A stretch of 64,000 nucleotides of DNA from JAUWKC01 sp035529895 (lineage in GTDB: Bacteria; Planctomycetota; Phycisphaerae; Sedimentisphaerales; Anaerobacaceae). The position numbers were made by a program, and so were the translations under genes. Where the stretch lies: contig DATKVV010000034.1 of the NCBI GenBank assembly GCA_035529895.1, positions 79,064-143,063 of the forward strand, read 5' to 3'. This document shows positions 34,012 to 44,244 of the stretch, piece by piece (the first letter of the stretch is position 1; each line of letters begins with the position of its first letter). Below the pieces are notes generated by a model. That model had not been told where the DNA came from, ran no database searches, and was given only the letters and a program-made list of their open reading frames with translations.

Positions 34012-34887
34012 TCACAATTCGTATGAAGACGCTGATTCGCTGTTATTCTCCAAAAGGATTCCCTCGTTGGCGGCAAGAACGGCGTTCAGCGAATGTACCA
34101 CCTCTGCGTTGGAGTTCCCATGCGTCGAATAATCAGCTTGCTGACCACATTTATTCTTTAGTTCATTGACGGAACCAAAAAACTTCACGGCGCCTCTATT
34201 AATTACAAGTGCTTTGTCACAAATCTCACCAACTTCCTCAAGCCGGTGCGTGCTCCACACCCCCGCTCGGCCATCACCGCTTGAAACGTATTCTCTTGCC
34301 AACGACTTGACGCTCCGGGCTGAGGGCGGATCCAGACTATTGGTAACTTCGTCGAGCAGGATGACCTTCGGCTGATAGACCAAAGCTCTTATGAGTGCAA
34401 ACTTCTTTCGAGTCCCCGCTGAATAGTCACGAAATAACTGGTCCGCCTTTTTCGTCAGACCAAACTTTTCGAGCATTTCCGTAATCCTTCCGCGTGCCTC
34501 TGACCTGGACATCCCGTAAAGACGCGAGAAGAATTCCAGGTTCTGCCTGCCGCTGAGACGCCAGAAAAAACTCCGCTCATCACTGGAAACATACCCAATG
34601 GTGCTCCTGAACTCGCATTTGCTTTTGCTCAATCGCTGCCCACACAGCTTTACCCAGCCGCCGTCTGGTTCGAGCAGATCAGCAAGTATCCGCAGAAGCG
34701 TCGTTTTTCCCGCTCCATTTGGGCCGACTACGCCCAAAATCTCTCCCGAACCAACGGCAAAACTGACCGCCCTGACTGCCCGAATTCTTTCCTTGGATGC
34801 AAATGGCGAAAGAAACCGCATGTATAGAGGACGAACAACCTCAAAGTACTTCTCTAAATCTTGAACTTCCACGACAGGAACAGCCAT
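34012..34887 (-). CDS. ABC transporter ATP-binding protein
   Basis: 291 residues. Walker A GPNGAGKTT (about 55-63), Q-loop region TIGYVSSDERSFFWRLSGRQ, signature DYSAGTRKKFALIRAL (SxG variant), Walker B VILLDEVTNSLD, H-loop WSTHRLEEV. The N-terminal insertion before strand 3 (RFLSPFASKERI) is like that of polysaccharide and drug exporters. It is 12 bp downstream of a LamG protein gene and 9 bp upstream of the permease gene, thus the same operon. Confidence 0.93.
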   Translation of the reverse strand: MAVPVVEVQDLEKYFEVVRPLYMRFLSPFASKERIRAVRAVSFAVGSGEILGVVGPNGAGKTTLLRILADLLEPDGGWVKLCGQRLSKSKCEFRSTIGYVSSDERSFFWRLSGRQNLEFFSRLYGMSRSEARGRITEMLEKFGLTKKADQLFRDYSAGTRKKFALIRALVYQPKVILLDEVTNSLDPPSARSVKSLAREYVSSGDGRAGVWSTHRLEEVGEICDKALVINRGAVKFFGSVNELKNKCGQQADYSTHGNSNAEVVHSLNAVLAANEGILLENNSESASSYEL

Positions 34888-34899
34888 AATCGTTCCCTT

Positions 34900-37041
34900 T
34901 TATTTGGTCGCATTTTTCAGAAAACTCAGGCACAACTGCGCTCTGCTCGCATAGCTGCTTTCGGGAAAATCACGTGCAACACTGCGGAGAGTTTCTGCTG
35001 CTTTCTCGGACTGACCCTGTAATATACAGCAATAGCCTCTAAAGAAAGCGGCGTCGGGTATCTCTTCTGACGCGGGATATGCAGTCATAAAACTGACAAA
35101 ACTCTCCGTAGCTTTATCTAATTCACCAAGCTGAATAAAGGCCTGCCCCCTCATTAGCATGGCCTTTTTTACGAGATTCGCATCGATTGCCTTGTTATCT
35201 GCAATAAAACTCTCAAGCCTTGCAACAGCTTCGCTGTACTCACCTGCCAGGAACAAGCACCGGCACAGTCCAGGCTCAAATATTCTTTTATCATCTGCAG
35301 ACTCGCAACGACTCAAAACATGCTTGTATCGTTCAGCCGCCTGTTTGAAGTTGTCCTCCGCCATGTATTTCTCAGCGAGCCAGTCCCAGCCGAACGTCGA
35401 TCTCGGCTTGCTGGAAAGATACTCTGAGTATGTCTTTGCCCATGGGTTGGTTCTGTCACTAAGGCAGGATTCGACAAATACCGCCCAGTCAAAAGGATAC
35501 TTTGCCCGGGCAAATATGGTATCGAGGAACTGCTCAAATTTGGCCCAATCCCTCTTCGTCTCAAAATATTGACAAACTTTACGAACGACTTCTCTGAAAC
35601 CATCTGCCGCATTGCGACTCTGCACGAAGGGTTTGGTCAGCGCCGTGTACTCTTCGGCCCGCTCATTCTCAAGTAACCATATCAAAGCAGCGGTCCGCTG
35701 CTCAACTAATTCAGCACCTGAACAATTGAATGCGTTCATATATGCATCGGCGACATCCTTCTTGGGCAGTCCGGCTGCCTCTCTAATCTCAGCTAATACC
35801 GCATACATCTTCGGAAGCATGTTCTTCTCTGTCACAGCTTGGTCCTGATGTTCCTGCCGCCACTGTATGTATGCCGCCAGATTGGCTTCCATGAATCCGA
35901 CTGCCTTTGATTTCTGTTCGGCAACCATTGGTTGGGCCGTTGAGACCAGCCGGCCAAGATAATCGCTGTCATTTCTAATAAGTAATCGAGCTATGTCGCC
36001 AAACTCCTCCTCACTCGTGTTTTCGTACAACCACAGCAGAGTCGCCCTCCAATTCGATAAGGGAAGTGTGCCTGACGCAACCACAACTTTGTATGCCGCC
36101 GCCACATCCTCCTTTGCAAAACCGGCCGCCTCTTTGGCCCGTGCCAGCAGATAATACAGGTCCAACAGTTCTTGCCGACAGAGCAAACTGAAATTATCGG
36201 CGCTTCCGTTTCTCCAACCTTCGGCTTCGGCAATTTTCTTTTCTATGAAGCTTATTGCTTTCTTTGGTCCTTTCTCTTTCAAAATGGTCTCAGCTTCCCG
36301 CACCGTGTCCAAAATCACCAGAAAGATGCGCGGACAAAACTCGGCGATTTCATCTGTGCTCAGTGCCTGGTTATAAAAGCGAATATCATCGAGCCTCCCA
36401 TCGAATCCATACTGCCCTGAAGAGTTGACACCGAAATAGAACATACGCGCCCCGTAGTGCGAGCCCTTGAGGTAGGTCGCATTCTCCAGAACACCGTTGA
36501 CGTATACTTTAAAATCTTTTCCGTCAAAAGTGGCGGCAATGTGGTGCCATGTGAAGGCGGGCCAGATGTTGGTCCTGGTCCGAATATCAACATACACTTC
36601 TTTAACGTGCACACAGAACCCTATCTCTCCCGTACCGAACTTATTGAAGATAAAAGAGGGACAACCGCCTCCTTCATTTATCCTCCCGGACACCAAATTC
36701 ATTTGTTTACTGCCACTGTTCAGGCTTGAGTCCGGACTAAACCAAAACGCTATGGTAAATGCATCGGTTGGTATCATGAACGACTCCGGAATCAAGATGC
36801 CTCCCTTGGCGCCGTCAAGGTGCAGGGCATTCCCGACCACGCCCGAAACCGAGTCCTGCGAAAACGACAGACCTCCCAGCAGCGTGCCGTGATAGTTATT
36901 TCCGCCGGAGTCTGTCACGGTTGTCCCGCTTGTGTCATCCAGCTTCCAATGACCCTTTAGACCTGCATAAGCCGCGTTTGTGGGCAGCCCAATCCCCGCC
37001 GCTATTGCCAGGACCACCAATTTCACAATTCTCTCTTTCAT
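34900..37041 (-). CDS. Secreted LamG-domain protein with TPR-like repeats (paralogue 1)
   Basis: 713 residues. Signal peptide to about 26 (LVVLAIAAGIGLPTNAAYA). LamG/concanavalin-like jellyroll at about 28-235 (LKGHWKLDDTSGTTVTDSGG, AFTIAFWFSPD, GRLDDIRFYNQALSTDEIAE). A helical repeat region follows, ending in TPR units (FRGYCCILQGQSEKAAETLR). One of four paralogues in this cluster with the same architecture. LamG modules usually bind carbohydrate or protein ligands outside the cell. Directly upstream of the ABC ATPase gene (12 bp). Confidence 0.85.
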   Translation of the reverse strand: MKERIVKLVVLAIAAGIGLPTNAAYAGLKGHWKLDDTSGTTVTDSGGNNYHGTLLGGLSFSQDSVSGVVGNALHLDGAKGGILIPESFMIPTDAFTIAFWFSPDSSLNSGSKQMNLVSGRINEGGGCPSFIFNKFGTGEIGFCVHVKEVYVDIRTRTNIWPAFTWHHIAATFDGKDFKVYVNGVLENATYLKGSHYGARMFYFGVNSSGQYGFDGRLDDIRFYNQALSTDEIAEFCPRIFLVILDTVREAETILKEKGPKKAISFIEKKIAEAEGWRNGSADNFSLLCRQELLDLYYLLARAKEAAGFAKEDVAAAYKVVVASGTLPLSNWRATLLWLYENTSEEEFGDIARLLIRNDSDYLGRLVSTAQPMVAEQKSKAVGFMEANLAAYIQWRQEHQDQAVTEKNMLPKMYAVLAEIREAAGLPKKDVADAYMNAFNCSGAELVEQRTAALIWLLENERAEEYTALTKPFVQSRNAADGFREVVRKVCQYFETKRDWAKFEQFLDTIFARAKYPFDWAVFVESCLSDRTNPWAKTYSEYLSSKPRSTFGWDWLAEKYMAEDNFKQAAERYKHVLSRCESADDKRIFEPGLCRCLFLAGEYSEAVARLESFIADNKAIDANLVKKAMLMRGQAFIQLGELDKATESFVSFMTAYPASEEIPDAAFFRGYCCILQGQSEKAAETLRSVARDFPESSYASRAQLCLSFLKNATK

Positions 37042-37118
37042 CTGTTTTTGACCCTTCAGAAGGCCCTATTGCTTTGTTAGGGCCGAGATTTGCATAACAA
37101 GCTTAGTCATTACCATCA

Positions 37119-39116
37119 TCATTTGGTTATACTTTCGAGCCGGCTCAAATAAGAAGCCGCTTTGTTTGCATAGCTGCTTTCTGGGTAAGCCCGAGTTACA
37201 ACATTAAGTGCTTCCTTTGCTTCCGGGTACTTACCCTGCATCATATAACAGTAGCCCATAAAGAAGCTCGCCGCGGCAGCTTGCTTTGACTCCGGATATT
37301 CAGCCATCAAAGTCAGGAACTCTCTCAAACCTTTTTCTATTTCGGCGCCCCTGATGTGGCATTGTCCTTTCATTAAAATTGCTTCACTCATCAGGCTTCT
37401 GCTCACGATTTTATTCCGTCCCATGAACTTGTTGACTTCAGCGAGGGCCGCTTCGCCGTTGCCTTCTTCGAACAAACATTTGCATACTTTCAGCTCATAA
37501 ATCGCTTTGCTTCGAATCGTGCCTTCACGCTTGGCAAGGCCCTGGTATATTTCCACGGCCTCCTTGAACCTCTTTTGGTTTGCACATTCTTCTGCAACTT
37601 CCTGTTCTTTAAGCTCATACTTTAATTTCTCTTCAATAGACCCGCATTGCTTGCCGAGATCGCAATATATTTCAGCGGCACTCTCGAATTTTGCTCTGGT
37701 TACGTAATCTTTGGCAAGTTCAGATTGCGCATCAAAAAAATACTTCGTTAATTGGGGTTTATTTCTACTATACTCAAGGTGCCTTTGTCTCCAAACATCT
37801 CCCTGCTCAAGTCCGTATTCGAAACATTCAATCCAGGCCGCGGGGGCTCTTTCCTCAAGAATATCCAGGAACTTCTTCAGGATATCCCACTTATTGCTGC
37901 TCTCACACTCTTCCGAAAGCATTACAGGAAAGGACGGAACTTTCTCGATGCCGCCCCTTTCCACAAACGAATTGACAATTGCCGTGTGTTCTTTTTCCCG
38001 GTCGTTTTCCAGCAGCCATATTGTGGCCGCGCTCGCTTCGTAAGGGAAGCAGCGAATGTTCGAAGACCGCATCAATTCGCGACACATCGTTGTGACATGT
38101 GCTTGCGAGACTCGGGAAACTTTTTTGATTCTGGCCAACTGGAAGTATAGACCAGCCAACATAACAACGCGATGGTCGTCTACATTTGCGATCTGATTGT
38201 GCAGGCGGGCTCTTGTGTATTTCGAGAGCTCTTCTTCGAGGAACGCAGCCACCGCTTCATACTTCTGCTCCACAAGCATATTGGCTGCCTGTTTGAACTT
38301 CTCTGCCCATCCGGAGATTTCCCCGGCAGCGGCACCGGGCTCCTCAATTGTGCATTCCGGGAAGGCGGACCGGTAGATAGCATAGATCTCATGTGACTTC
38401 AAGGCCAGGTTGTAGATACGGAAATCATCGATTAGCCCATAGTAACAACGTGCACTGGCGGACGAACTCGGGGTTTTCGTAGCATATGAGCCGATAGCAA
38501 ATCTCTCTATTCCCTCCATCGTCATAGCCTTACCGCGGCCGGCGTGCCAAAGAACCCCATTGAGATAAATCTTCATTTGCCCGCTATCGCCATTCTTGGT
38601 GAGCGCCCAGTGGTTCCATCGGCCTTCATACTCATTTGGCTCCGCCTTTTTACAAATCCTGTCGTACAGGCTGTTGCTTTGGCTTCCCGCGGCCCAGTTC
38701 ACGTTAGCGTCACCAAAAGGGATATGGCAATTCAGCACCGCCTCGCTTTCTCTGTCTCCGCCTCTCTTGGCTTGAAAAACGCTATTATCGTGTGGCTGTA
38801 CGGCTGAATCACCGTATTGCCACAAAGTTACTGTTATTTCCTTGCCAATCAGCGAAAAGAGCCTATCAGCATCCGGAATGCTGACATTACCCTTGCCGCT
38901 GAATCTAAGCGCTCCGCCGATACGCCCGGTAGTCCATTCAGGACCGGCAATTGCACCGTCATGGGCGCCGCCGGAAGAATCCCTTGCAGTTGAGCCCGCA
39001 CCGTCGTCGAATTTCCACCAGGCGATGAGATTCGAGTCCGTACTGCTCGCTTTCACCATCAGAGACGGCCCAAAGGTCAATATCAACCCTAAAATCGCTG
39101 CTTTTCTCATAATCAC
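37119..39116 (-). CDS. Secreted LamG-domain protein with TPR-like repeats (paralogue 2)
   Basis: 665 residues, the shortest of the four. Signal peptide (ILGLILTFGPSLMVKASS), LamG at about 28-240 (LIAWWKFDDGAGSTARDSSG, YYGLIDDFRIYNLALKSHEI), then helical repeats with a C-terminal TPR block (FFMGYCYMMQGKYPEAKEAL). The middle is more divergent than in the others and carries additional TPR-like units (EQEVAEECANQKRFKEAVEI). Same strand and spacing (77 bp) as the neighbours. Confidence 0.84.
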   Translation of the reverse strand: MIMRKAAILGLILTFGPSLMVKASSTDSNLIAWWKFDDGAGSTARDSSGGAHDGAIAGPEWTTGRIGGALRFSGKGNVSIPDADRLFSLIGKEITVTLWQYGDSAVQPHDNSVFQAKRGGDRESEAVLNCHIPFGDANVNWAAGSQSNSLYDRICKKAEPNEYEGRWNHWALTKNGDSGQMKIYLNGVLWHAGRGKAMTMEGIERFAIGSYATKTPSSSASARCYYGLIDDFRIYNLALKSHEIYAIYRSAFPECTIEEPGAAAGEISGWAEKFKQAANMLVEQKYEAVAAFLEEELSKYTRARLHNQIANVDDHRVVMLAGLYFQLARIKKVSRVSQAHVTTMCRELMRSSNIRCFPYEASAATIWLLENDREKEHTAIVNSFVERGGIEKVPSFPVMLSEECESSNKWDILKKFLDILEERAPAAWIECFEYGLEQGDVWRQRHLEYSRNKPQLTKYFFDAQSELAKDYVTRAKFESAAEIYCDLGKQCGSIEEKLKYELKEQEVAEECANQKRFKEAVEIYQGLAKREGTIRSKAIYELKVCKCLFEEGNGEAALAEVNKFMGRNKIVSRSLMSEAILMKGQCHIRGAEIEKGLREFLTLMAEYPESKQAAAASFFMGYCYMMQGKYPEAKEALNVVTRAYPESSYANKAASYLSRLESITK

Positions 39117-39197
39117 TTGTCCTTATCCAATTGCACTGTATACTTTCCAAATCAAACACAAAACAGTCTTAGCTGTCCTTCCGGCCCTCCTGGCAAC

Positions 39198-41948
39198 TCA
39201 AAGTATACACCGGCTTAAACTGTCAAGCTGGCTGTCCAGCTCAATATGACTATTATTAGTCAGGTATCGGTCCAACAATGGAACTAAATAAGCCACATCC
39301 AGAATCTCGTAGTCCTCGAAAATCACGCCAAGTTGCTGCCCGTTAATGAGTTTGTAAGAAAGTGCCACAATGTACGTGCGCTCATCTTCCAATTCATTTA
39401 ATGCCAAAGAACCGTCATCCAGACTTCCCTCAGGCTTTAGCAGACTTGCTCCGGATATAATCGGTGCGACGACCTTTCTTTTGGTAATGTCACGAAACGG
39501 TACCAACAACAGGTTTTTCAGGCTTTTGCCGTCCAGTTTTACCTTCACAATCCAATGATTCTTGAAACTGCTGAACAGGTCACGGTATGTTATTCGGCCT
39601 GCCGGAACCGAATCCGAAAACTTGAAAGGGTTTTCACAAACAGCAATCTCAGCTTGAAGCTCTTCTTTGATGGCCGTCACCGCCCATTGACCCCAGCACC
39701 ATTTAGGATGCTCCTTTTTTGTCACACCTAATACGCGGTCCCATTGTTGATGCCAGCCCCAGACGGTATTGAATGCCTCAATTATGTGCCACTTGATTTC
39801 GTCTTCAGCAGTAACCTCGAATATCCCAACATCCGCCATCATCGGAGACTTCATTTGCGAAAATGCCTGAAGAATCTTCACCATCACCGTCGATGATGTG
39901 GAGAAAAAAACTGCCGCATATTTCTGCGGATTGATCGGGTTCGGATAGATGAGAATAAACCCCATGCCGTCTCCCTCATACCGCCGGCCATTGGCAATTA
40001 TCAGCCCTTCCCCGCGCTGCACCGGCAAATCTTCACATATCTTTGACAACCATAAGTTTGACTCCGGCGTACCCACAAGAACCAGATTATGGCTGTCAAT
40101 CAGTTTTGCGGGCATGTCGGCATCGGCAAAGCAGGGTGCGCCATTTGCCAGTGACTTCGCGATCGCTTCAGATGTTTCACAAAACCGCCTGTCTTCGCTC
40201 CCCGCGCCCCAGACAACCACATACGGGTCTGTAAACACATCCCAAACAGGACCGTGAAGACGCTGATTCTTTACATGCCTGGCACTGGAGTACGCCTCCG
40301 GTCTTTTGGTAAAAGCTTCTCCTCTTACAACGCCAAGGCTGCTGCCATTTTCAACAATCTCAACCGGTATGTTCGAATCCAACGGCGCTTGTACGAGGTC
40401 AAGTGTGTACGCATCAACGTTGTTCGTTGTCACGCTAATGAACCGGCCTTCTACCGATGCATCAATAGTTGCTGCGAGATTTTCGTCGGTTCGACCATCG
40501 ATTTGTGCCCAATAAGCCCTCGGATTCTCAAGCGATTCAATTGTATATAACACCCTTTGCGGATTACTTTCCCTGACCCATGACGGTACCGGTGCGCGTA
40601 AAGGCTGTGCCGTAGTCTCCGTCTTGCTGTACCTGAAATGTTTGCACCCATAGTGCTCGAAGCATTTCGCTGCGAAATCACAATAAGCCACCATGACATC
40701 GCTTTCGCGATGCATATTGCAGAAGAAGAAGGGGAGATTCAAAGCATTGCCTGCCAAATGCCGAAAACTATTACCTGTTGAGGCACTGGCCCCGGCCCAT
40801 TCATCCGGATAGTGCAGAGCCAAACTCATAACCATAATTCCGTCGCTGCATTCCCCATTGATGTATACTCTGTCTTGATCAATATTGAGTTTTTCTTTCA
40901 TAATTCCGAAGATGGTTTTATACTCCTGCCATTGAAGCTCCGCGGAGGATATGCTGCTCCACCGCAGGTAGATTATGTCTTTACTTGCACCAAAACTTTC
41001 AGCACGATTGCCAGCAAGAACAAAAACAGGCCATTTTCTGGATGCATCATAGCCCGGGGGTACAAGGAGCGTAAATCGTGCCACCGGCCCCCCGGGATAA
41101 CGTCTAAGCCGAAGCTCGCTCAAACCTATTGCCGGCTCAGGACACCCACCAAGACCATAGACTACTTTGCTCCTGACCGCGTCGGCCAATGCCTTCAGGA
41201 TTTCACCCGACAAAAAGGGCGCCTCGCTAATCAACAACATGGTGCGGTTAAAATGGGATACCACAATAGAAGAGAATATGAGTTCCGGGTCAGTGCTGTA
41301 CTCGACCGCCGCCTTCTGTTCATAACAGAAGGCCAGTAGATCTTTTTTCCAGTCTCCGCAAACAATGGCATAAGTCTCAAAATCGGACAGTCCTCCCGCT
41401 TGAGTTTTTAGCGAAAATTCTAATCTGAAAAGCCCATCTTCCTTTATGCCGTCAACAAGTCCGATGCTCTCAGGTTCGACCTCCGCACTGGCCTGTCCGG
41501 CCTGCTTCCACGAATTTTTCTCCCATTTCGCAATGCGAAAGTCTGTTTCTTGCAAGGACCTGCTTTTCGCCATCCCCGCCGGGAATTCAATGGCTATGTT
41601 CTTTTTGGGCGGGTGAACATAACACCAGTTGGGATCCAAACGACCGCCCCTGTCACCGACCTTAATGCCCACGCTGCTATCAAATAAATCCCTGTTTTCA
41701 CAAAACCATGCGCCTTCACGCACTTTTTCCGCTATCAACTCCCATGGCAGCGAATAAGGAATCCTATCGGTTCGACCGACATCACAGGCGCCAAAAGCGC
41801 AAAACCGCGATACTGCCATGATGAGAACTATCGCTCTTGTGATCTCGACGCTTACCACGTAATTCCTTCGTTCCTGTTGCAAAACCTTCTGAAGCATCCT
41901 GAAAAACCGCTCAGCAGTATGCTGCCTGAAGTTATTGCAGTTGTTCAT
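39198..41948 (-). CDS. Large alpha/beta-hydrolase-like secreted protein (paralogue 1)
   Basis: 916 residues. Hydrophobic segment at about 33-50 (signal or anchor). Residues about 270-480 resemble esterase/PHB-depolymerase-like hydrolases (RFTLLVPPGYDASRKWPVFV). The nucleophile-elbow position reads YINGECSDGIM near residue 367, apparently Cys instead of Ser. A middle domain (about 560-720) has VVVWGAGSEDRRFCETSEAI. The C-terminus (about 780-900) resembles the 5'-nucleotidase C-terminal domain (ITYRDLFSSFKNHWIVKVKL DGKSLKNLL). Paralogue of the 922-residue protein at 46.5-49.2 kb. Enzyme activity is not certain. Confidence 0.7.
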   Translation of the reverse strand: MNNCNNFRQHTAERFFRMLQKVLQQERRNYVVSVEITRAIVLIMAVSRFCAFGACDVGRTDRIPYSLPWELIAEKVREGAWFCENRDLFDSSVGIKVGDRGGRLDPNWCYVHPPKKNIAIEFPAGMAKSRSLQETDFRIAKWEKNSWKQAGQASAEVEPESIGLVDGIKEDGLFRLEFSLKTQAGGLSDFETYAIVCGDWKKDLLAFCYEQKAAVEYSTDPELIFSSIVVSHFNRTMLLISEAPFLSGEILKALADAVRSKVVYGLGGCPEPAIGLSELRLRRYPGGPVARFTLLVPPGYDASRKWPVFVLAGNRAESFGASKDIIYLRWSSISSAELQWQEYKTIFGIMKEKLNIDQDRVYINGECSDGIMVMSLALHYPDEWAGASASTGNSFRHLAGNALNLPFFFCNMHRESDVMVAYCDFAAKCFEHYGCKHFRYSKTETTAQPLRAPVPSWVRESNPQRVLYTIESLENPRAYWAQIDGRTDENLAATIDASVEGRFISVTTNNVDAYTLDLVQAPLDSNIPVEIVENGSSLGVVRGEAFTKRPEAYSSARHVKNQRLHGPVWDVFTDPYVVVWGAGSEDRRFCETSEAIAKSLANGAPCFADADMPAKLIDSHNLVLVGTPESNLWLSKICEDLPVQRGEGLIIANGRRYEGDGMGFILIYPNPINPQKYAAVFFSTSSTVMVKILQAFSQMKSPMMADVGIFEVTAEDEIKWHIIEAFNTVWGWHQQWDRVLGVTKKEHPKWCWGQWAVTAIKEELQAEIAVCENPFKFSDSVPAGRITYRDLFSSFKNHWIVKVKLDGKSLKNLLLVPFRDITKRKVVAPIISGASLLKPEGSLDDGSLALNELEDERTYIVALSYKLINGQQLGVIFEDYEILDVAYLVPLLDRYLTNNSHIELDSQLDSLSRCIL

Positions 41949-41987
41949 TAATGTTTATTCTCCCCGCCGCCAAGAATTAGGTCTTGC

Positions 41988-44162
41988 TCATTGTTGGCTC
42001 TTTAACGCAGCCATGTTTTCAACACGTGTTCTGCACATCCGCGCTTTACTGGCATAAAGACTGCTCGGAGCGCTCCTTATAACACGATCAAAACCCTCTC
42101 TCGCGGCCTCGTACTTGCTCTGTAACATATAACAGTAACCCGCCAAAAAGTTGACCCCGGGCAAATCCTGCGTCTCGGGATATTCCTCTTTCAAACTGGA
42201 AAGACTCTCTAAAGCCTTCTCCGGCTCACCAATCTGAATGTAGGCAAGACTCTCCATTAGTATCGCATCTTTCACAAGACTTGTGTGGGTTCCCTTGTTA
42301 TCGGCAACAAAACTCTCGATATTTTTTCTGGCCTCGGCGTATCCGCCGCCGTAAAATACACATTTACAGAGTTGAAATTTGAATAATGCTCTGTCGTCTT
42401 TAGAGTCGCAGCGATTCAAAATGTCCTTGTATAATTCGGCAGCTTTCTCAAAGTTTCCATCGCTCAAATTTGTCTCCGCAACCATGCAGTCCCTGCAAAA
42501 TTTCACTCTGGGCCTGCTGGCAAGATAAGCAAAGTATTTCCGGCCCCACCGATTCGCGTTGTTGCCGAGACAAGACTCGACAACAACCGGCCATCGGGAA
42601 GGGTACTCTACCTCAGCGAATAAAGCATCCAGGAATCGTTCGAATGTGCTCCAATCCTTCTTCGACTCGAAATATTTGCACACTCTCTCGACTATATTCC
42701 TCGAGGGCCGCTCGGCAGCAGGACTTCCACGAAGCGACTCAATTACCGCCGCGTAATCGTCGGAACACTCGTTCTCAAGCCACCATATCAAGGCCTCTGT
42801 CTGTGCCGGCACATATTTGTGACACCAGCGACTGAACACCTTATTGTATGCATCGGTGATATCCTTCTTTGACGCGCCGGCAGCCTCTCTTGCCTTGGCC
42901 AACTGCGCATACGCGGCAATCATCCCATCCTCCGTAGCTGCGCCGCTGTCGGGATGCTCCTGCCGCCATCCGGTATAAGCAGCCAGAGTGTCTTCCAGAA
43001 ATCTGATTGCGGAGTTTGTCTTCTGTTCACGGACCATCATCTTCGCCTTTGCCGCTACTTCCTTAAGGTAGTCTTTGTTGTTTTCGTCAAGAGAACCGGT
43101 CACGCTATCATACATTTGTCTATTTCCCTTCTCATGCAGCCACAGTAACACGCACGCACAATTTGATGAGGAAGGTGTACCTTGTTCGAGGGCAAGTTTA
43201 TATGCCGCTTCAACATCCTTTTCCGGGAAGCCGGCAACATCTTTGGCTTTTGCCAACAGAAAATTCAGATCGAAAGACAGCTCTCTGAAGCACGATACAT
43301 ATTTGTTTGGTTTTCTCTCGATGTATTGCTCAAGTTCACCGATGCTTTGCTCAAGTAGCGGTATCGCCGTTTTTACTTGTTGCTTTTCCATAAATGCCTG
43401 TGCCCGTTCGAGAACGCCTGTCAACGTTTGCGGCACCGGATTGAATCCGTACAGCTTGCCGATAATAGCCTCGCTTAGTGCACGGTCGTAAATGCGGATG
43501 TCATCAAGCTTGCCGAAGTATTGCCGGTGTGCTCGGTCTGTCCCAATCCCGATATTGGCTTTGGTCACGCCGCCCATCGGCTTCCTGGATGTTCCCCCCT
43601 CTGCCAGTCGGCCATTGTGATAGATTCGCTGGAGACCTTTTACGCTATCCACGACAAAAGCATAGTGATTCCACTTGCCGGCCCAATCCTCGAGACTTGC
43701 TTCACGCCATGCCTCGCTATCGGCATTGGGATAACCTGTTGCGATCTGGACCACGCCCGCTTGCCAGGCCGTATAGATGCTTAACACAAAGTGGTGATCC
43801 GGCCCGTCTCCAGCTCCCGCCTGCAATATTACCTTCGTGTCGTTAGGCTCTTGTGCGTCGCCATTTACCCAAACCGAAACAGTTATAGCTTTATCGGCAC
43901 TACTAAACACCGCACTTGGAATAGACACCCCGTAGGTCCCATCAAAGTTCAAACAACCACCATACTTGCCGTCGGAATACCACTTGGGTGTCCCTTCTAT
44001 CACCGTGCCGTGATGACCGTTGCCGCTGGAGTCTTTCACCGTTGTGCCGCTCGTCTCGTCAAACTCCCAGTGGGCCACCAGTTTTGCGCTCGCTGCGCCG
44101 CCGGCCAGACCCACCACTAACATCACAACCCAAACTGCCGAAGTATCACACTTGGTTTTCAT
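41988..44162 (-). CDS. Secreted LamG-domain protein with TPR-like repeats (paralogue 3)
   Basis: 724 residues. Signal peptide (VWVVMLVVGLAGGAASA), LamG at about 27-240 (LVAHWEFDETSGTTVKDSSG, YFGKLDDIRIYDRALSEAII), helical middle (ERAQAFMEKQQVKTAIPLLE, LAKAREAAGASKKDITDAYN), TPR C-terminus (FLAGYCYMLQSKYEAAREGF). The phrase 'LAKAREAAGxxKxDxxxAY' recurs in all four paralogues and marks the repeat unit. Confidence 0.86.
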   Translation of the reverse strand: MKTKCDTSAVWVVMLVVGLAGGAASAKLVAHWEFDETSGTTVKDSSGNGHHGTVIEGTPKWYSDGKYGGCLNFDGTYGVSIPSAVFSSADKAITVSVWVNGDAQEPNDTKVILQAGAGDGPDHHFVLSIYTAWQAGVVQIATGYPNADSEAWREASLEDWAGKWNHYAFVVDSVKGLQRIYHNGRLAEGGTSRKPMGGVTKANIGIGTDRAHRQYFGKLDDIRIYDRALSEAIIGKLYGFNPVPQTLTGVLERAQAFMEKQQVKTAIPLLEQSIGELEQYIERKPNKYVSCFRELSFDLNFLLAKAKDVAGFPEKDVEAAYKLALEQGTPSSSNCACVLLWLHEKGNRQMYDSVTGSLDENNKDYLKEVAAKAKMMVREQKTNSAIRFLEDTLAAYTGWRQEHPDSGAATEDGMIAAYAQLAKAREAAGASKKDITDAYNKVFSRWCHKYVPAQTEALIWWLENECSDDYAAVIESLRGSPAAERPSRNIVERVCKYFESKKDWSTFERFLDALFAEVEYPSRWPVVVESCLGNNANRWGRKYFAYLASRPRVKFCRDCMVAETNLSDGNFEKAAELYKDILNRCDSKDDRALFKFQLCKCVFYGGGYAEARKNIESFVADNKGTHTSLVKDAILMESLAYIQIGEPEKALESLSSLKEEYPETQDLPGVNFLAGYCYMLQSKYEAAREGFDRVIRSAPSSLYASKARMCRTRVENMAALKSQQ

Positions 44163-44244
44163 ATTTCACCATCCTTTAATAATGACCGGACGCTTTGTCT
44201 TATTTTCAGCCTCCGTAGCATCAATAGCTATTCCGGGCGCTTGT

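Noticed and set aside
40340..40400. tRNA-like GTTCGAATCC on the plus strand
   Set aside because: Within the coding sequence of the hydrolase-like gene, with no acceptor stem or anticodon arm around it. No tRNA was recognised anywhere in the window.
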